Shown here piece by piece: positions 50,930 through 64,000 of a stretch of 64,000 nucleotides of DNA. Position 1 is the stretch's first letter. Each line of letters opens with the position of its first letter. The notes beneath the pieces are model-generated. The model made no database searches and was not told the DNA's origin. It worked only from the letters and a program-made list of their open reading frames with translations. The stretch covers positions 58,562,049 through 58,626,048 of the forward strand of contig CM037790.1 of assembly GCA_021229015.1 (NCBI GenBank), read 5' to 3'. Origin of the DNA: Solen grandis (Eukaryota; Mollusca; Bivalvia; Adapedonta; Solenidae). A program made the translations under genes and the position numbers.

Positions 50930-53050
50930 GTCTGCATCCTGAAAAAATGTTCAGATAATTATATACATATGCAGATTCCATGGAAGAAGAGCCTTTTATT
51001 AAAATAACGTTGAGTATCTGATCATTTTTCCGCCAAAAAAAGGTTTTGAATATTTATGTAACAAAATAAATATACGTAATCGCCATTAAAATGTTGATTG
51101 GGACTTGTTGATGAGCATAACAAAAAATGCAGAAATGCTTAACTTGACATGTCTATCCGATAACATTTCAGATAATAGAAGATACTTATCGTATGTATGG
51201 AATATCGGTCACGCAACGTACATTCCATGCTGCGCGACTGTGTACCCATCACATGCCCAGCGGATTGTCTATGATTAGGTCACAGTGTTTTAAAACCTAG
51301 ATATATCTATATAGTGATAATAAAAATGACGTAATCGTTATAAATGTTTCTATGAAATTATGTTTGTACTGAAAACACACTGACATCGGACAATTTGTAC
51401 GTGAGTAGTGTGTGTCAACATACACTACTTACGTGATCGGTATTAGAATTCATTATTGCCAAATGATTACATTGTAGTACAAGCAAAGCTATAACAATAA
51501 TCCACATGGCAATGTTTGTGGGTAAAGTCTATTGAAACCAGATTAAACAGTCACCATTCGGATCTATCCATCATATGAAATGGCACAGAATCGCCCAAGA
51601 AAGGAAAATTCACGAGAATCTTTTTTAGCTAAGATGGGTGTTCGCTTCGGACATTTTAGAACGTTTTAGCTGCCATACGCGCGATGACGTCGCGTTCAGA
51701 GTTAAGAACCGAACAAGAGTATTTATACAATTGTATGACGTGATCAATGATAGATATATTTTATGAAACTGTTGATATATATTCCTTTTATAAACCATAT
51801 GTTACATGAATTTAGAATATTTATTAAGATAGAAAAATAGACAGATTCTAGTTTAAAAACATAAAAAATACTTACAGATTTTGTTTCAAACGACCCTTTG
51901 TTAATAATTATCCATCAATTTGAAATTTCAAGTAAATTATTCTATTGACATATTTCAAAACATGCTCTGGTCTAGGGTAAACCTGTGTTAAAAGATTACC
52001 TTGAGCAGAATTGAACATCTTACAAGGAAGTTTTGATGAAATCTTTTTGTTATTTTGCACCCCTAAATAAAACACAACAAAGACGTAAATGTTTTTAAAG
52101 CGTTCTTTTCAACCCGATAATCTTCCTTATTTCATTATAACACTGAAAACAATGATACAGGATTTGCTGTCAACATTTGTTAAATGATCTTTATATTTTG
52201 TTTTGTAATAATTACTTTTTCATAATCAAGCCTTTATAAAAATAGGCATATATTTCGCTCTGTATATGTGTGAGGATACGCATGCGCGGTGTCAAACTAT
52301 GAGGAATCAAAGAGTAAATAACAAGGACGCGGTCTCACGTGTAATAATAATGTTATTAATTTTAGTAACAATAATAATTATTATCATAATAATATAGAAA
52401 TTGTATCATTAATTTAAATACTTAAAATGATAATGATGATAATAATAGCATAAAGGTTTTGATGAAATCATCATTATCATCCTCATCATCTTCATCATCA
52501 TATCTTTCTTATTTAGCGCCTCAATCAAACAGACTTGTCTATCACGGTTACCCAGGCAGCCTTACACGTTATTTAGTTCGAAGTCCCTGTATTAAGTTTG
52601 AGCTGGATTTGTCAGTACATTATTATTTAAAAAAAATAAAAATATTTCCCCGTCACGAAATGAATTAATTTCCTCATTCCATAAGTGTGTGTGTGTTTTT
52701 TTGTTGTTTTTTGTTTTGTTTTGTTTTTAAATAATATTAGGACGAGTGCCCAACTTACTTTGAAAGAGCCGATATTATATTTGAAACCAGGACCGGATCA
52801 GATGGCTAAAGACGTTATTGTAATGTTAGTGCTAGGGGGTCCCGGGCATGCTCCCCCGGAAAAAAATGATTTTGAGGAGTATATGAGGAAAATATGGTAG
52901 CTTTTTTAAAGTTAGATATATGATTTATATATTGAAATCTAAGCATTGGGCTAGGTAGTTCTGTTGCTTGGGGTTGAAATTTTTACATCAGCTTTTCTTT
53001 CTTTTCTTCATTTTTATGCTTTTTGTCCCTAAAATCAAGTTCATTGATCA
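50930..53050. other. Upstream region of the receptor gene
   Basis: The promoter should lie in this stretch, but no core element could be chosen with confidence. AT-rich, with an ATC/TCA microsatellite around 52468-52500. No gene seen. Confidence 0.5.
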
Positions 53051-54600
53051 TTATTAGTCCCCTACTGGTGTTTACACCGGAGGAGACTATAGGTTTGCCC
53101 TCCGTCTGTCTGTCCTTCTGTCCACCCGGATGTCCGGAAATCTGCATCCCGCGATAACTAAAAAACGTTTAATATTATGAAACTTACGTACATTTACATG
53201 AAAATGAATAGATGGCAGAATGGAGATTCTGCACGGCACTTTTTTTTCAATATCTGGTTGCTTTGGTACCGGAAAAAATATGCACCTCACCGTTAGGGGA
53301 CTCATGTGTTGCGTTCAACACCAGTTACTTGGTTTCTTCTGTTTTGACAAGATTCTTGACCCAGGCGGGCAGTTAACTAAGCCATCGTTCTTTGGAAGGT
53401 TCAGTACTAGATTCACATTCTCCGTAAAGATTTATCGCATGCAAAACCCATAGATGGTAGCCAGGGCTCGAACTCGCAACTATCTAAACCAATATATATA
53501 GATCCGTGAAAATATTTTTGTATGTTTTACATTGCCATTAATACGAATTTTATTGCACTGGCTGAAAAGCTAGGTTGCGAGTATTAGTACAGCACCGACA
53601 CCGTTCCGTTGATTTTTGACAATTTTTCAAACTTGGAGAATTGATGTTGTTTTTTTTCTTACTCGAATCGATCGCGAGCCAGACGTTCTCATAAAATCTA
53701 CACTTTCAGCGTTTTCATTGGCTGATCACCAGCCATCAGCCAATGAAAACGTTCGTTGTAATGAGTACATTCAAGCAATCATGGTTGACCCCCAAATCCA
53801 GTTAATCATAAACGTCGCTGATTTTTAAACCTTTTAACAGTGTCATGACGTGATTTGTGCCCAGAAAGGTTAGAATCAATTACAATATAGTCTTTACTTA
53901 TCATTAAGATTGAATGTTTCTAAATGGATGGCCTTTTTGTCTACTTTAGACGCTTAGATTTTGTGAGATTCGAGTAAGAAAAAAACCCATCAATTTTCCA
54001 AGTTTGAAAAATTGTCAAAAATCAACGGAACGGTGTCGGATAATGGTTTGTATACCAAAATGTCAGTAATTTATTGACCTTTCGATTGACATAGGTCTCA
54101 TAGATGTACGTTGAAGTGTAATGAAAATATCAGTGACGGAACGAAGCCGGTAAACTTTGCCGATTGAGGGAGTTGTTTACCTTGTCTCTATAGTACATGT
54201 ATATTGGTCATACTGGATTACGAGACGGATACCTGTGATTCAGATTAGAGCAGACACAATGACGTTGCCAAGGTGACAGCAGAGATAAGAGAGGTCGGCC
54301 TGGGTGGCTGTACATTTAGCTAACTTTTGGTGGGGCGGGGGGGGGGGGGGTCTTGAGCCCCCTAAGCCCCGCGATGAATTCGGGCCTGTAAAACCGAGTT
54401 AAAATTTATATCTGCGTTTGGCTCCACTATGTAAAATGACTATTTATTCAACAACCATTTTGACTTACATTATATTTCCAGGTGTTTTAACAAGAAGATA
54501 TCTAGATCAGGATGTACAGTATATAGGCAAAGGATCCCGGCAGGACTCGAACCTACCCAATTCTGACCTGTTTGTTTATATTTTGAGTTGAAGTAATGAT
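53051..54600. other. Gene-free stretch with dispersed repeats
   Basis: It begins with a CCCTACTGGTGTTTACACCG repeat-type sequence and CTGTCTGTCCTTCTGTCCAC, common in mollusc intergenic DNA. It also holds the inverted-repeat element at 53595-54039 and a poly-G run at 54336-54350. No supported coding sequence. Confidence 0.5.
53595..54039. mobile_element. Foldback element with inverted ends of about 75 bp
   Basis: It starts CCGACACCGTTCCGTTGATT and ends with the reverse complement AATCAACGGAACGGTGTCGG. The similarity continues about 75 bases inward, through GACAATTTTTCAAACTTGG and the TTACTCGAAT end. It contains an inner perfect hairpin at 53709-53754. No clear target duplication was found. 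Confidence 0.8.
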
Positions 54601-54714
54601 TTGTTTCAAGGTTGAATTACATATATTGGTATACCTCTCTATGACAACACTGCATACCAGGTACAAAGGTACAAATCATACTAGTGAGGCATGGGTCACA
54701 TATGGGATATCTAG

Positions 54715-54850
54715 TTAAGGTAAGCTTGCGGTAGGTCGGTGGTTCTACCCGGATGCCTCCGTGCATTCGGGCTCTTCCTCCACCTGTAATTAGCTGGACG
54801 TCGCTATATGACTGAAATACTGTCGCAGTGACGGTAAACTCAAATAGTAA
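54715..54850 (+). mobile_element. SINE-2 3' fragment
   Basis: It matches the body and tail of the copy at 16715-16965: GCTTGCGGTAGGTCGGTGGT, CCTGTAATTAGCTGGACGTC, and CTGTCGCAGTGACGGTAAAC. The tRNA head is missing. Confidence 0.8.
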
Positions 54851-57800
54851 AGTCAAGTCTAGCTAAGGTAGAAATACAAGACTATGTGTGTGAGAGAGAG
54901 AGAGATTTGTAAAAAATGAGACTATATAGAATATTAATTGCTTTGATAAGTGTTCAGATTGTGTATCTCAAAGTATATATTTCTAGACCAAAAGGTGCAC
55001 GTGGTATAAATCAATACAATATATATATCGTGTATGTTTTCTACTGTTCTACATGTATTAATGTTGATGTTAATTGTTTTGTTTATCATGACCAGTTTAA
55101 ACAATATAAAAACTGTTTTAACCAGTACAAAACCAGATAAAACTTGCTCGTAACTTGAAATCAATGGTGCAATCAAACTACTGCATGTTTTGGATGACAA
55201 AACTTTATGCAGTATAAACTACACATGTTTATACGTACCGAATAAACCAAAACATATAGGAAACGAATATACTTATATCTATTTTATCCTAAACCCACCA
55301 GTCTTACATCACAGCGTATATCCGGTAAATTAATCCCAACATACAATATGCAGAAAAATAGCGACATATTGTCCATATATGTATTGAATGTTTAAAGACA
55401 TGTAGCAATTATAGGTAATGGCATAACAGAATGACCAAATATTATGAACGGAGGGCAGATTAATTGTTTTATATACTTTATATATGTATTTTTTCGTGAA
55501 TTTTTAAACCCGTTGGGAACTGAGTAGGACATGACTATTTTGAATATGGTGATATCCCTTGGATAACAGCAGAAATAACTTTGAATGAAAACCAAACTAA
55601 GCTTTACCAAGTCCTGGTGGCCAGATTGTTATCAAGCGTTTTCTTTGTAAACGGATGATCATCGATCCGTCCCAAGCTACGACATACCAAAATCGTTTCT
55701 GCATCTTTAGTACTAGTATATAGAAGAATATATTTAGTCACGTCCAGTATTTTTTACCCAAATGTTAATTCCTTAAGTTAGAATAAATAATGGAAAAAAC
55801 ATATATTTGTCTAAATCGAAATTCTTTCCTGTGATATTTGTTTGGATTATCAAGTCATTTATTTTGGGAATTTTTATCTAAATCAAATGGAAATGTGCTG
55901 CCTAATTACAATATTACGCCGTAGACAAACGGCATGATACCACAGTCTGTCTCCTTATTGACGCAACTTCAGTGTGGAATAGGTTTTAACTTTGGCCATG
56001 GAGCCGCAAAATCGGAAAAGGGAGCAACCACTATTATTATTTTTAAATAAAAACATGTAATATTGTATTTATACCTCTGACGACGCATCGTCACATTACT
56101 TTCCCCTCCGAGAAACATATGGGTAAGGCAACTCCGGTCTTGCAGTTGACATTATCCCACTTCTGACACCAATGTAACAAGATCGACCCTACCCAGGATC
56201 CGCCGGCGTGCAAGCCCAATGCTCTAACCACTGAGCCAAAGAGTCGACTCTCTGACGCTGTTGTCAGAGATTGTGACGATCTTTGACGGCGCATCGTCTC
56301 ATTATATTTGAAAAAAAAAAATCATGAATCAATTACTTGTAATAAACAGATAAAAAAAAAGATTCAAAATATGTAGGTCTTCTGTCATAACTAAAAAAAA
56401 ACTCGACACATGTTATGGGTATCTGACGACTTCTCCCTACACTCGTAGGCAACGGGTTTTAAAACTCGATTAACGGACCTTGCAAGCAACCCGATTCATT
56501 AAAGCTCAGAAATAAAGTTTTTGGAAGATGTTTTGAGATCTTAAAATATTTAAGTTTTAGATACATACCATCAACATGAAAAATAAATAAACCGTAGTTA
56601 AATAATAAATATTACGGCATTGTGTAGAAAGTGTAAAAACAAATACTATACATACTGCCGTATCGGACATGTCTAATTTACATGTATGTCCCCTGACCCA
56701 ATCTGCGGTCCCAGTATGTTTAGTGCTTGAAATTGGTAAATTTAATTGGAACATTGTAGCTTATGATGTAAAGCCTTGTAAATATACTTTAATTTTATTC
56801 ATATCATCAATACAAAAAGAATGCCAGACTCTTACGTCAAGCTACGTTATAAAGGGAAGTAATAACTATCGGGAAGATTGTAAATACCGGGACTTGTACC
56901 TGAATCCCGTACCAAATAAAGACTAAACTGTGTTGAATTGTTTCGTTATCATTGTTCTTGTTGTTGCTGCTGCTGTTGATATTTTTTACATTGACTTTAA
57001 CACCGCCTTAGTAGCTAACTGTCTGGAAATTTCATGCATCCTTCAGACCCTAACTCTTCCAATAATTATACAAGAAAGGCATTGTATACCTGTTGTAAAA
57101 TGTATCATTATTGATCTATAGATTAGTTATTTTATGGCATCTCAAATCATCATCGCATAATGTGTATACTATAATTAAAATATTTTCTGTACTTTTTTTT
57201 TCTATATCTCTGAACAATTTAATAAGGATTTGTTGTTTTTGGACCTTTTAGAACACACATTAAAAATCTCTGAACCAAAAGGCCTACAGCTGAGGATATT
57301 TGTCAAAATGGCATGTATCATTGCCTAGTGAAAATATTTAGACCCGCTGTTTGTAAATGATGCATGCACATGTTTTTAATATATTCTGAAAAATTTGCTT
57401 TATTTAAGTCGTGCTTCAAAAACATGCGCGCCGTCTTTGATGCTTTGCATCAAAATTAGTCTTGTATGGACATTGAACCAATCAGTCCAGGCGCTGAGGG
57501 CCAAACACATACTCCAGTGTAAGTAGCGGAATGTAGTATTTGTAATGGAATGTCAAGAAACTTATACCATAGCCGGATCATATACCACAGTGGCTGGTGG
57601 CAACGTATGTCAGACTCCCCTAGTTCTATTTCTCTTGACACCTCCTCACAACTTATCTGGGCCCGAATCTACAGGGGGATCATGATGTTCCCATCCTGTT
57701 AAATATCGACAATATGACCAGCTGAATCATCACTTGTGTCACTTAAGCTGCGAAAGAATATCGTATTTATCAATATAATTATAATGAAGCTTATATTTAA

Positions 57801-59340
57801 GTTTAGTATAAAATTATTCGTTGATCTCATGTTTGGTTCTACGAAAGAGTTGTCTTCAGTTTACTTACCGTTTCCTGGAAAATGTGTCTTAATGACAAAA
57901 ATATAAAATCGGAGATATTAACAAGATTCTAATTTATTTCTATTTCACAAAATGAGATATTTTTTATATCTTTTCAAAATCTGAAGATATGCACATTTAA
58001 AATAACCACACTGTTATGTGAATGCCCTGTCCTGCACGCCAAACGTTTTCCTGCTGTACAAACTATATAACATTATTAAGGAAAATAAAACTCATCAATT
58101 GAACTCACAACATGAGTGTTGTCAAACACCTAGTAAAACTCTAAAACTCAAAATGAGTAATGCCTTAATGTTGTCTGGCAGCCGTAGAACGGGTTGGTAG
58201 TTAGAATAGTCCAGGTTAAATCTTACAAATTATTTCAGGTTTCTACGGCGAATATAAGCGCACTGTAAGAACGTTTTCCCAGCTTGACATGTCATATCCT
58301 GGACACACGGACGGAAATACGGTCGAATAGACTTGTACAGGTATGATTGACGCTGGTGACTGAGACCGTGGGACGGAATGACGTCTGTCAGATTGTCGTC
58401 AAACACACGGTGGTGACTTGATCATGAGGATTGATGTCTCCTCCCCATCATGTTCCTTCCTCGTTGTTACCATACCAGGGGTTTTCAGCAGGAAATCAAA
58501 AGTACTAGAATGTTCTGTTTGATGGAAATACGATTTCTAAGCTACATGTATATTCTTCTCTCATTAAAATTTGACATATATGGGAAATATTATCCATATG
58601 AAAAATACAAATATGACATGTTAATTATACTTCCTGGGGTAAATGTTGCAAAATACAATAGTTAACCTGATCAGTAAGATTTATAGATCTATTATCTCAG
58701 AGTTGATGGTAATTTGAAGATCTATCAAGATGTGGTTAGATAAATGTAAAGGATATACAAATACCGCAGTGATTTTCACTTTCATTTCGCAACGAGTTTT
58801 CCCACATTAAGACTTTGATACAAAATGACAGTGATTGCAAATGGCGGTGATCGTATAATGCAGTTGAGATCAATCCATCATAATAAAACCTCTTCTTCTA
58901 TACAAACAATTTGGAATTGATAAAGATATGCGTATATAAGAAAACAGTTGGTACATTACCACTGGACCACAGCGCTCCATTAGAATTATGATGTAAACTT
59001 AGCTTAAAAAAACAACACCAGATTGATCTTAAAATAGGATGAAATTCGAGAAAACCAAAGTTTTTATCCAATTTAGTCAACTTTTGATATCTCATTTTGC
59101 AGAAATGTGTTCAACGGTTCAACCAGTAAATCGGCAGGCTTATGCATTTTTTGCCTTGAACCCGCGTCAGTGAATTTATGGAACGTCGGTTTTTTCCATA
59201 AACTTTAAGCGACACTAAGGCCTATACACTATTAACCCATATATATTCTGAAAGAACATAGTTTCCAGTTTCCAAAAATAGTATCTTCAAGAAAATCCAT
59301 CCATAAATAAAAAAGATATGTACAGCGATTTAAAAATCAA
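54851..59340. other. Gene-free AT-rich stretch
   Basis: No exon with good splice sites and a motif was found. A SINE head in minus orientation lies at 56150-56245, and a hairpin-like CGGCATGATACCACAG fragment of SINE-1 near 55928. A weak exon-like segment at 58240-58264 (TTTCAG...GTAAGA) has no support. Confidence 0.5.
56150..56245 (-). mobile_element. tRNA-like SINE head, minus orientation
   Basis: On the minus strand it reads TTTGGCTCAGTGGTTAGAGC (A box region), then GGATCCTGGGTAGGGTCGAT as a diverged B box region. It is tRNA-like but not a plausible functional tRNA. Confidence 0.55.
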
Positions 59341-60425
59341 CATCTCCGATCGGAATTAGCTCCGACAACGAAAAGATCGATCGGAACCTGTCCGTTGTCG
59401 GAAATTTCCGATCGAATTTCAACAGTCCGACCGGAGAAAAACGATCGTTTTTTCTCGATGCCTTCTTTATTTTTCAGAAACATTGGGTGGTTGTTTATTG
59501 TTATCACCTGAACTTAGAGTGCAAAATAATTATTGATGATGATGACGTTATTTGCGTAAATTTATTCGTGTGATTAATTATAGTGTAATCGGGGTAAAAA
59601 CAAAAACAGAGGTAGAGAGAATACGACACAATATACAAAAATCTTTTTTATAGCCGGGTGTATCATAACAGAGAAAACACGTGCCGCTAATTGGTATACA
59701 AAAGGTGAACAATTAATGCTAATCTTTTGATGAAAATTTATAATGTAAATTAATCGTTGTTTAGTTCAAACAGACGGTCCATAATTCTTTCTTTTCTTTT
59801 AACTTCTTTTAAGTTTGGTATAACTATTGTTTTTTAGTTCTAACAAATGTAAAACATGCCTACAATTACCTGTTAAAACATGTCCAAAAGTATAAGTATT
59901 TGACGATTATCGAATTAAATTTAATAAATAAATTTTATAAAATTAAACCAAAAAAATTCAAATTCTGATTATCAAATATCTTTAATATTAATCTATAACA
60001 TAATAAATAAATAAAATAAGCATCAATGTAATATTTCATCATATACTAAATTATTAGTAGACGAAACGTCTTTCGTCTATACTATATTACTTAGTAGACG
60101 AAACGTCTTTCGTCTACTCTATATGTTACTTTGTAGACGAAATGGCAGGTAGACGAAACGTCCGTAATTCGTCTACCGATACTGAAGTAACATACTGTTT
60201 TTAACGGAAAATAACTAAACACTTTCTTATTTTTGACTTAAACAGTAACCCATTTTTACTTTTTAATGTATCTCACTGCCTCTCCTCTTCTCTCTCCCCA
60301 CTTTCTCTCTTTCTCTGTTTTGTTGCATATAAAATAGTGTATATATAAAGTAGGAAAATCGATTGTTTTTCCCCGATCGCTTTTCTCCGATCGGAGAAAA
60401 ACAATCGATTTTTTTTTCTCAATAG
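59341..60425. repeat. Region with CCGATCGG/GAAAAACGATCG repeats and palindromes
   Basis: CCGACCGGAGAAAAACGATC with a following T-run (59427-59460) recurs in altered form at 60389-60424. A 17-base-arm hairpin AAAATCGATTGTTTTTC/GAAAAACAATCGATTTT lies at about 60355-60415. In between are AT-rich DNA and AGACGAAACGTCTTTCGTCT palindromes. It could be an unrecognised transposon; no ORF supports that. Confidence 0.6.
60057..60165. repeat. Repeated TAGACGAAACGTCTTTCGTCTA palindromes
   Basis: Two near-exact hairpin copies (arms TAGACGAAA and TTTCGTCTA around CGTC) lie about 35 bases apart. They are followed by two half-copies with GTAGACGAAA and one ATTCGTCTAC end. Confidence 0.8.
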
Positions 60426-60829
60426 ACCTTTAACTGATGTTATTTTTCATACGCAAGACGTTACTTAAGGTATCTCTCTCTCTCTCTCTCTGTTTTGTTA
60501 TGAAAATATTCGCACCTTTTTTCTTCTTCTTTCTTTCTAGATATCTCTTGAAATTCAGTCTTGTTTCTCTCTCTGCAAGAGCACATGCGGAATTTATCCA
60601 TAAATACATCTGTTATTGTTTAGTAATGTTATTGTTTCTTTTGTAATTTAGTTGTCTAGATCTACATCTACTTATTTATTTATCTTACTCTCCATATTTT
60701 CGTCTACAAGTGTTACCAACTTTCGATTTAGATGACTCTCATGCTTTTGAGTCCATTTCTTATCTATAGATTTCTTTTGCTGATTGGTTACTAGAGCTTG
60801 TCAAGAATGAAACCTACTTGTCACAGGGT

Positions 60830-62250
60830 GAAAAAAGTGCAACCTCGCTGAGACTCAAACACGGAGCCTTCACTTACCAACTGAGCTACCAGTGGTGGCA
60901 GCTTACACATGATTCTCATTTATTGTGAGGTATTGGTACCGTGACATACTTCCCCACCAAACTGGAATTTGTCCTTGAATTTCCAAATGGATCCAGAGAA
61001 CCTCACAGTACTTAAGCCATTGCTCAAATTGTGTTCCAAATGTCACAGGTTGAGAAAAACGTGCAGCCTGACTGAGATGCTTTACTGGGACCTTTCCCAG
61101 GCGACCCTATCAGATGAGCTTCCTGGCCTCATAGACATGATTTTCTTCTATTGTGAGTTATTGCTAAAGATTCAAATGAGATGTAACAGACCACACCAGG
61201 ATTTGAATCTGAGATCCTTGATCAAAGGGATGGGTAAGCTACAGGACCACATACAGAAATCTACCATAGATAAATGTTATGGTGAGAAAAATGTACCTCC
61301 TGCCTGGGAACTGAACACGGGGCCTTATCCTTAAAAGGTAATTACCTGTACTGACTAAACTACCTGATCGTTTACACACAGTGTAATGAGTTATTGGGTA
61401 CCATGTCATACTCCCTGCCAAACTGAACAAGATGAATATGATCTCTGATCACATGCAGCCAAGTGATGTTGGGCTTCATATGTCACAAGTTAAGAAAAAT
61501 GTGAAGTCTGACCAAGACATGAACCCAGGACCTTTGGATATCAGGAATGCTTTACCAACAGAGCTACCCAGCCACTTATGCATAGTTTTCTCCTATTATG
61601 AGTTATTTGTACCATGACAAAGAGTTGCTTATATGAGTAGGCTATAGTTTCTCCCTGAATTCACAGGACAATGCGGACATTAATAATATCCAATTTGACA
61701 TGATTGCATGGAAAACAGAATGCTGGTTTTCCACTTGCGCAGATCTAGAGGGCAGGGGTGGGGGTGGGGGACCCCTCCTGAGAATTAGCTATTATGCATA
61801 AAAGAATAAGAGGCATGACCCCATTGGACATGATAATTATTGATGTTATAACCCCCCACACAATGAGACAAATAAATTGCTGAATCCGTGCATCTTCAAC
61901 ACCTCAGTGGACATTACCAATCTCAGATCAACAGTATGTGCTATCACTCTCCTGGGATATGATATTTATATAGTGTACCAGAGCAGAATTTGAACCCAAG
62001 ATCCCTGGCTTATAAGGGGTTGAGCTAACAGATTGTTCGCACAAATCACTTTCTAATAATGGTTACCAGTACTTAAATATTTAGGCCTTTATATATGCCT
62101 TTGCATATTTTGATTTTCCTCAGGCCAGAATTCATAGAACAGCACAAATTACTATGTTCTTGACAAACCCAAGGGTGATATATTTGAGAGAAATACTCTA
62201 ACCACTTGGCCACTGCAGCCGGTTTCTCCTCTTTATTGCCCTGTATATAT
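60830..62250 (-). repeat. Cluster of degenerate tRNA-like repeats in one orientation
   Basis: On the minus strand, tRNA-like A/B box pairs recur. At 60845-60900 there is GGTAGCTCAGTTGGTAAGTG with GTTTGAGTCTC; at 61505-61580 GGGTAGCTCTGTTGGTAAAG with GGGTTCATGTC. Weaker ones lie at about 61195-61260, 61980-62035 and 62165-62220. They are interleaved with CACATGATTCTCATTTATTG-like segments. Confidence 0.6.
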
Positions 62251-64000
62251 AAGACAGTTTGCCAATATCATGCCACTTATCTAATGGCATGACATCACAG
62301 ACATGTTTGTATGATGTGATGTTGACAATGTGAATTTCAGACATGATTTTTATTTTTAAAAAGAACTTTTAAGACTGATTGATGGTTTGAAATTCAGAGA
62401 GTATTGTGCATGTGCACCCCAAGCACTCTAAGGGGAAATCTAAATGTTTTGTGCCCATAAAGACCTTGTGCACTAGAAAAAGTTCCAACAGATAGCAGAT
62501 CTTTGAAAAAAAATGTTTAAAAAGTGCTTTTGCAAGTTATATGGAATGATATAATACTGTTAATTAATACCTGTGCAGACTGCTTGCAAATGTTTAATAT
62601 TTTTAAGGTCTGTCTTAGTGCACCTATCAATATTTTGCCCCAGGAGGGGTAAAGGCTAATCTAACAGGGGAACTTGACTTTTTTCTTCCATCACCAAAGA
62701 GCAATAGAAATTTGTCAAATAGATATGTTTTGCAGTTTGCACAGGATTCCGGCCTGTTGAGAACATTCTTCTGTCAAAAGTCCCATGTATGCCCCCTCCC
62801 ACAAACCCTGGGGCAAAATATTGATAGGTGCATTGGAAACTCTGAATTCCAAGAGTTACATAATTACTTTAAAGCAGCATAACACAGGCCTATGTCATAG
62901 TCCAATAGCAATATGTTTGATGCTAAATGGGTTTTTTCTTTGGAAAAAATGTTCAGCAGCCATGGGAGTCAAACACAAGACCCCTGGTATACTCTAGGAA
63001 TGTGCAGGGAATTGTACTGTGACACTATATTCATATTATAAATCTTCCTTGAGCAACAGATTCAAAGAGATTGCAACATGAATTCTTTCACCTGTTTTTC
63101 TGGTGTAAGTTGATAGTTTATATATGGCAAAGTAATGGAATGAAAGATGAATTTGCTGAAAATTTTATTGTTCTCCTTTTGTAACCTGACTGAAAAGTGA
63201 ATCTTTTATAATTGTGCATACTTATATACTGTAGTTTATAGTTTTATGCAACTTGATTCTCATTTTTGTCTGGCACTTCTGTAGAATATTCATTGAGTTT
63301 GTGCTATGGCTATTCCATTTAGAAATGTTTTGGTTCCTGCAGTTTCAGATGTATAGTGAAGCAAACTGTGCTGGACAAATTGGTGAATTTGCTTTGTTTT
63401 ATGAAATGATTTCTTGTTGTATGTTGTGGTATGTATTCATGATCAAAGACTGGTTACTTTCAAGCCATTGTTTACATACCATTTTTACTATTGTGATGCA
63501 ACATCTTTAATTTTTGCCTCAGATGCATAGGTAAACAGAGGAGGTATCTTCTGTTTGTTCATGTGCATACAACAATGTAAATCATATCCTAAAAATATGT
63601 TTTCATAGACCATTTTAAGTTGGATAAATGAATACTCATCAAGTCAAAAAATGTAAATGAATATCTATGAGGTACATACAGTTTTAATGGAGGAGTTCCT
63701 ATGACACATTTGTTACATGTACTTATAAACATATTTATGATCTATCTCCCTCTCTATCAGGCACGCAACAAAACATATGCGCAAGTTTTACTTGCTCAGT
63801 TTATTGACAACTTTTCATTTTAATGACATAACAAAATTGAAATTATAATTATAATATGACAGCTTTTGTATTATATAGGTTTCTCTCTTGACTTGGAACC
63901 TTAGCAAGGTCCTTATTACAGATATAAATTCCCTTTTTCCTCACCTTGGAAATCATTTGAAAGGGAAAAACTTTATGTTCATGTAATGTACAGCTCCCAA
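62251..64000. other. Gene-free end of window
   Basis: T-rich sequence without a supported exon or clear transposon. Its texture (few CpG, long T and TG runs) resembles 447-3700 and could be 3' UTR or intergenic DNA of a neighbouring gene; I cannot decide. Confidence 0.35.

Noticed and set aside
50586..50942. 118-codon plus-strand frame with a repeated MVCVDFS-type heptapeptide
   Set aside because: It comes from a 21-bp minisatellite in intron 1 of the minus-strand receptor gene and reads antisense through exon 1.
58240..58264. Small exon-like segment between TTTCAG and GTAAGA
   Set aside because: There is no neighbouring exon to join and no motif. Such sites are expected by chance in 13 kb of intergenic DNA.

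Overview
This is animal DNA, most likely from a bivalve mollusc. It is AT-rich, with long introns, GT/AG-bounded exons, TTAGGG-like repeats and tRNA-headed SINEs. Short inverted-repeat (MITE) and minisatellite families of the kind common in bivalves are also abundant. No bacterial-style gene, rRNA, CRISPR array or convincing functional tRNA is visible. Gene models were built by hand from splice sites, reading phase and motif recognition; nothing was searched or computed.

Region by region: (1) 1-5587 holds a possible last exon of an upstream gene, probable 3' UTR or intergenic DNA, a minisatellite and two copies of a TTAA-flanked hairpin MITE. (2) 5588-38840, plus strand, is one large gene model of about 33 exons. 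It has a signal peptide split by an intron, a linker, a ten-cysteine LU (Ly6/uPAR, three-finger) domain on three exons, then 23 thrombospondin type-1 (TSP1) repeats, one per exon, and a stop. If all exons are joined the frame stays open for about 1,512 residues, and no membrane segment is seen, so a secreted matrix-type or opsonin-like protein is inferred. Its introns hold SINEs, MITEs and minisatellites of 43, 46 and 47 bp. The TSP1 array records recent duplication: a two-exon block was copied (T4-T5 to T7-T8), T8 is a chimera of T5 and T6, and the short repeats T14 and T21 are almost identical in the exon only. (3) 38841-42382 is the gap between two convergent genes, with a 49-bp minisatellite of about 22 copies and a short telomere-like tract. 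(4) 42383-50929, minus strand, is a ten-exon gene for a single-pass type I receptor. It has a signal peptide, a cysteine-rich furin/growth-factor-receptor-like ectodomain interrupted by a 100-N assembly gap, one membrane helix and a basic juxtamembrane exon. The tail is made of small duplicated exons that each carry a tyrosine motif (VYAN, YETV, VYDV, VYDV, VYNV, VYNK). A decayed copy of one tail exon remains in an intron. (5) 50930-64000 shows no gene I can support. It holds foldback elements, palindromes and degenerate tRNA-like repeats.

The two genes encode one probable secreted adhesive protein and one probable signalling receptor. Both are built almost entirely from phase 1-1 exons, which can be duplicated, lost or skipped without changing frame. 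Whether the two products interact cannot be judged from the sequence. Several local patches (around 30.9-31.5 kb and 39.5 kb) carry clusters of 1-2-base deletions that look like assembly error.
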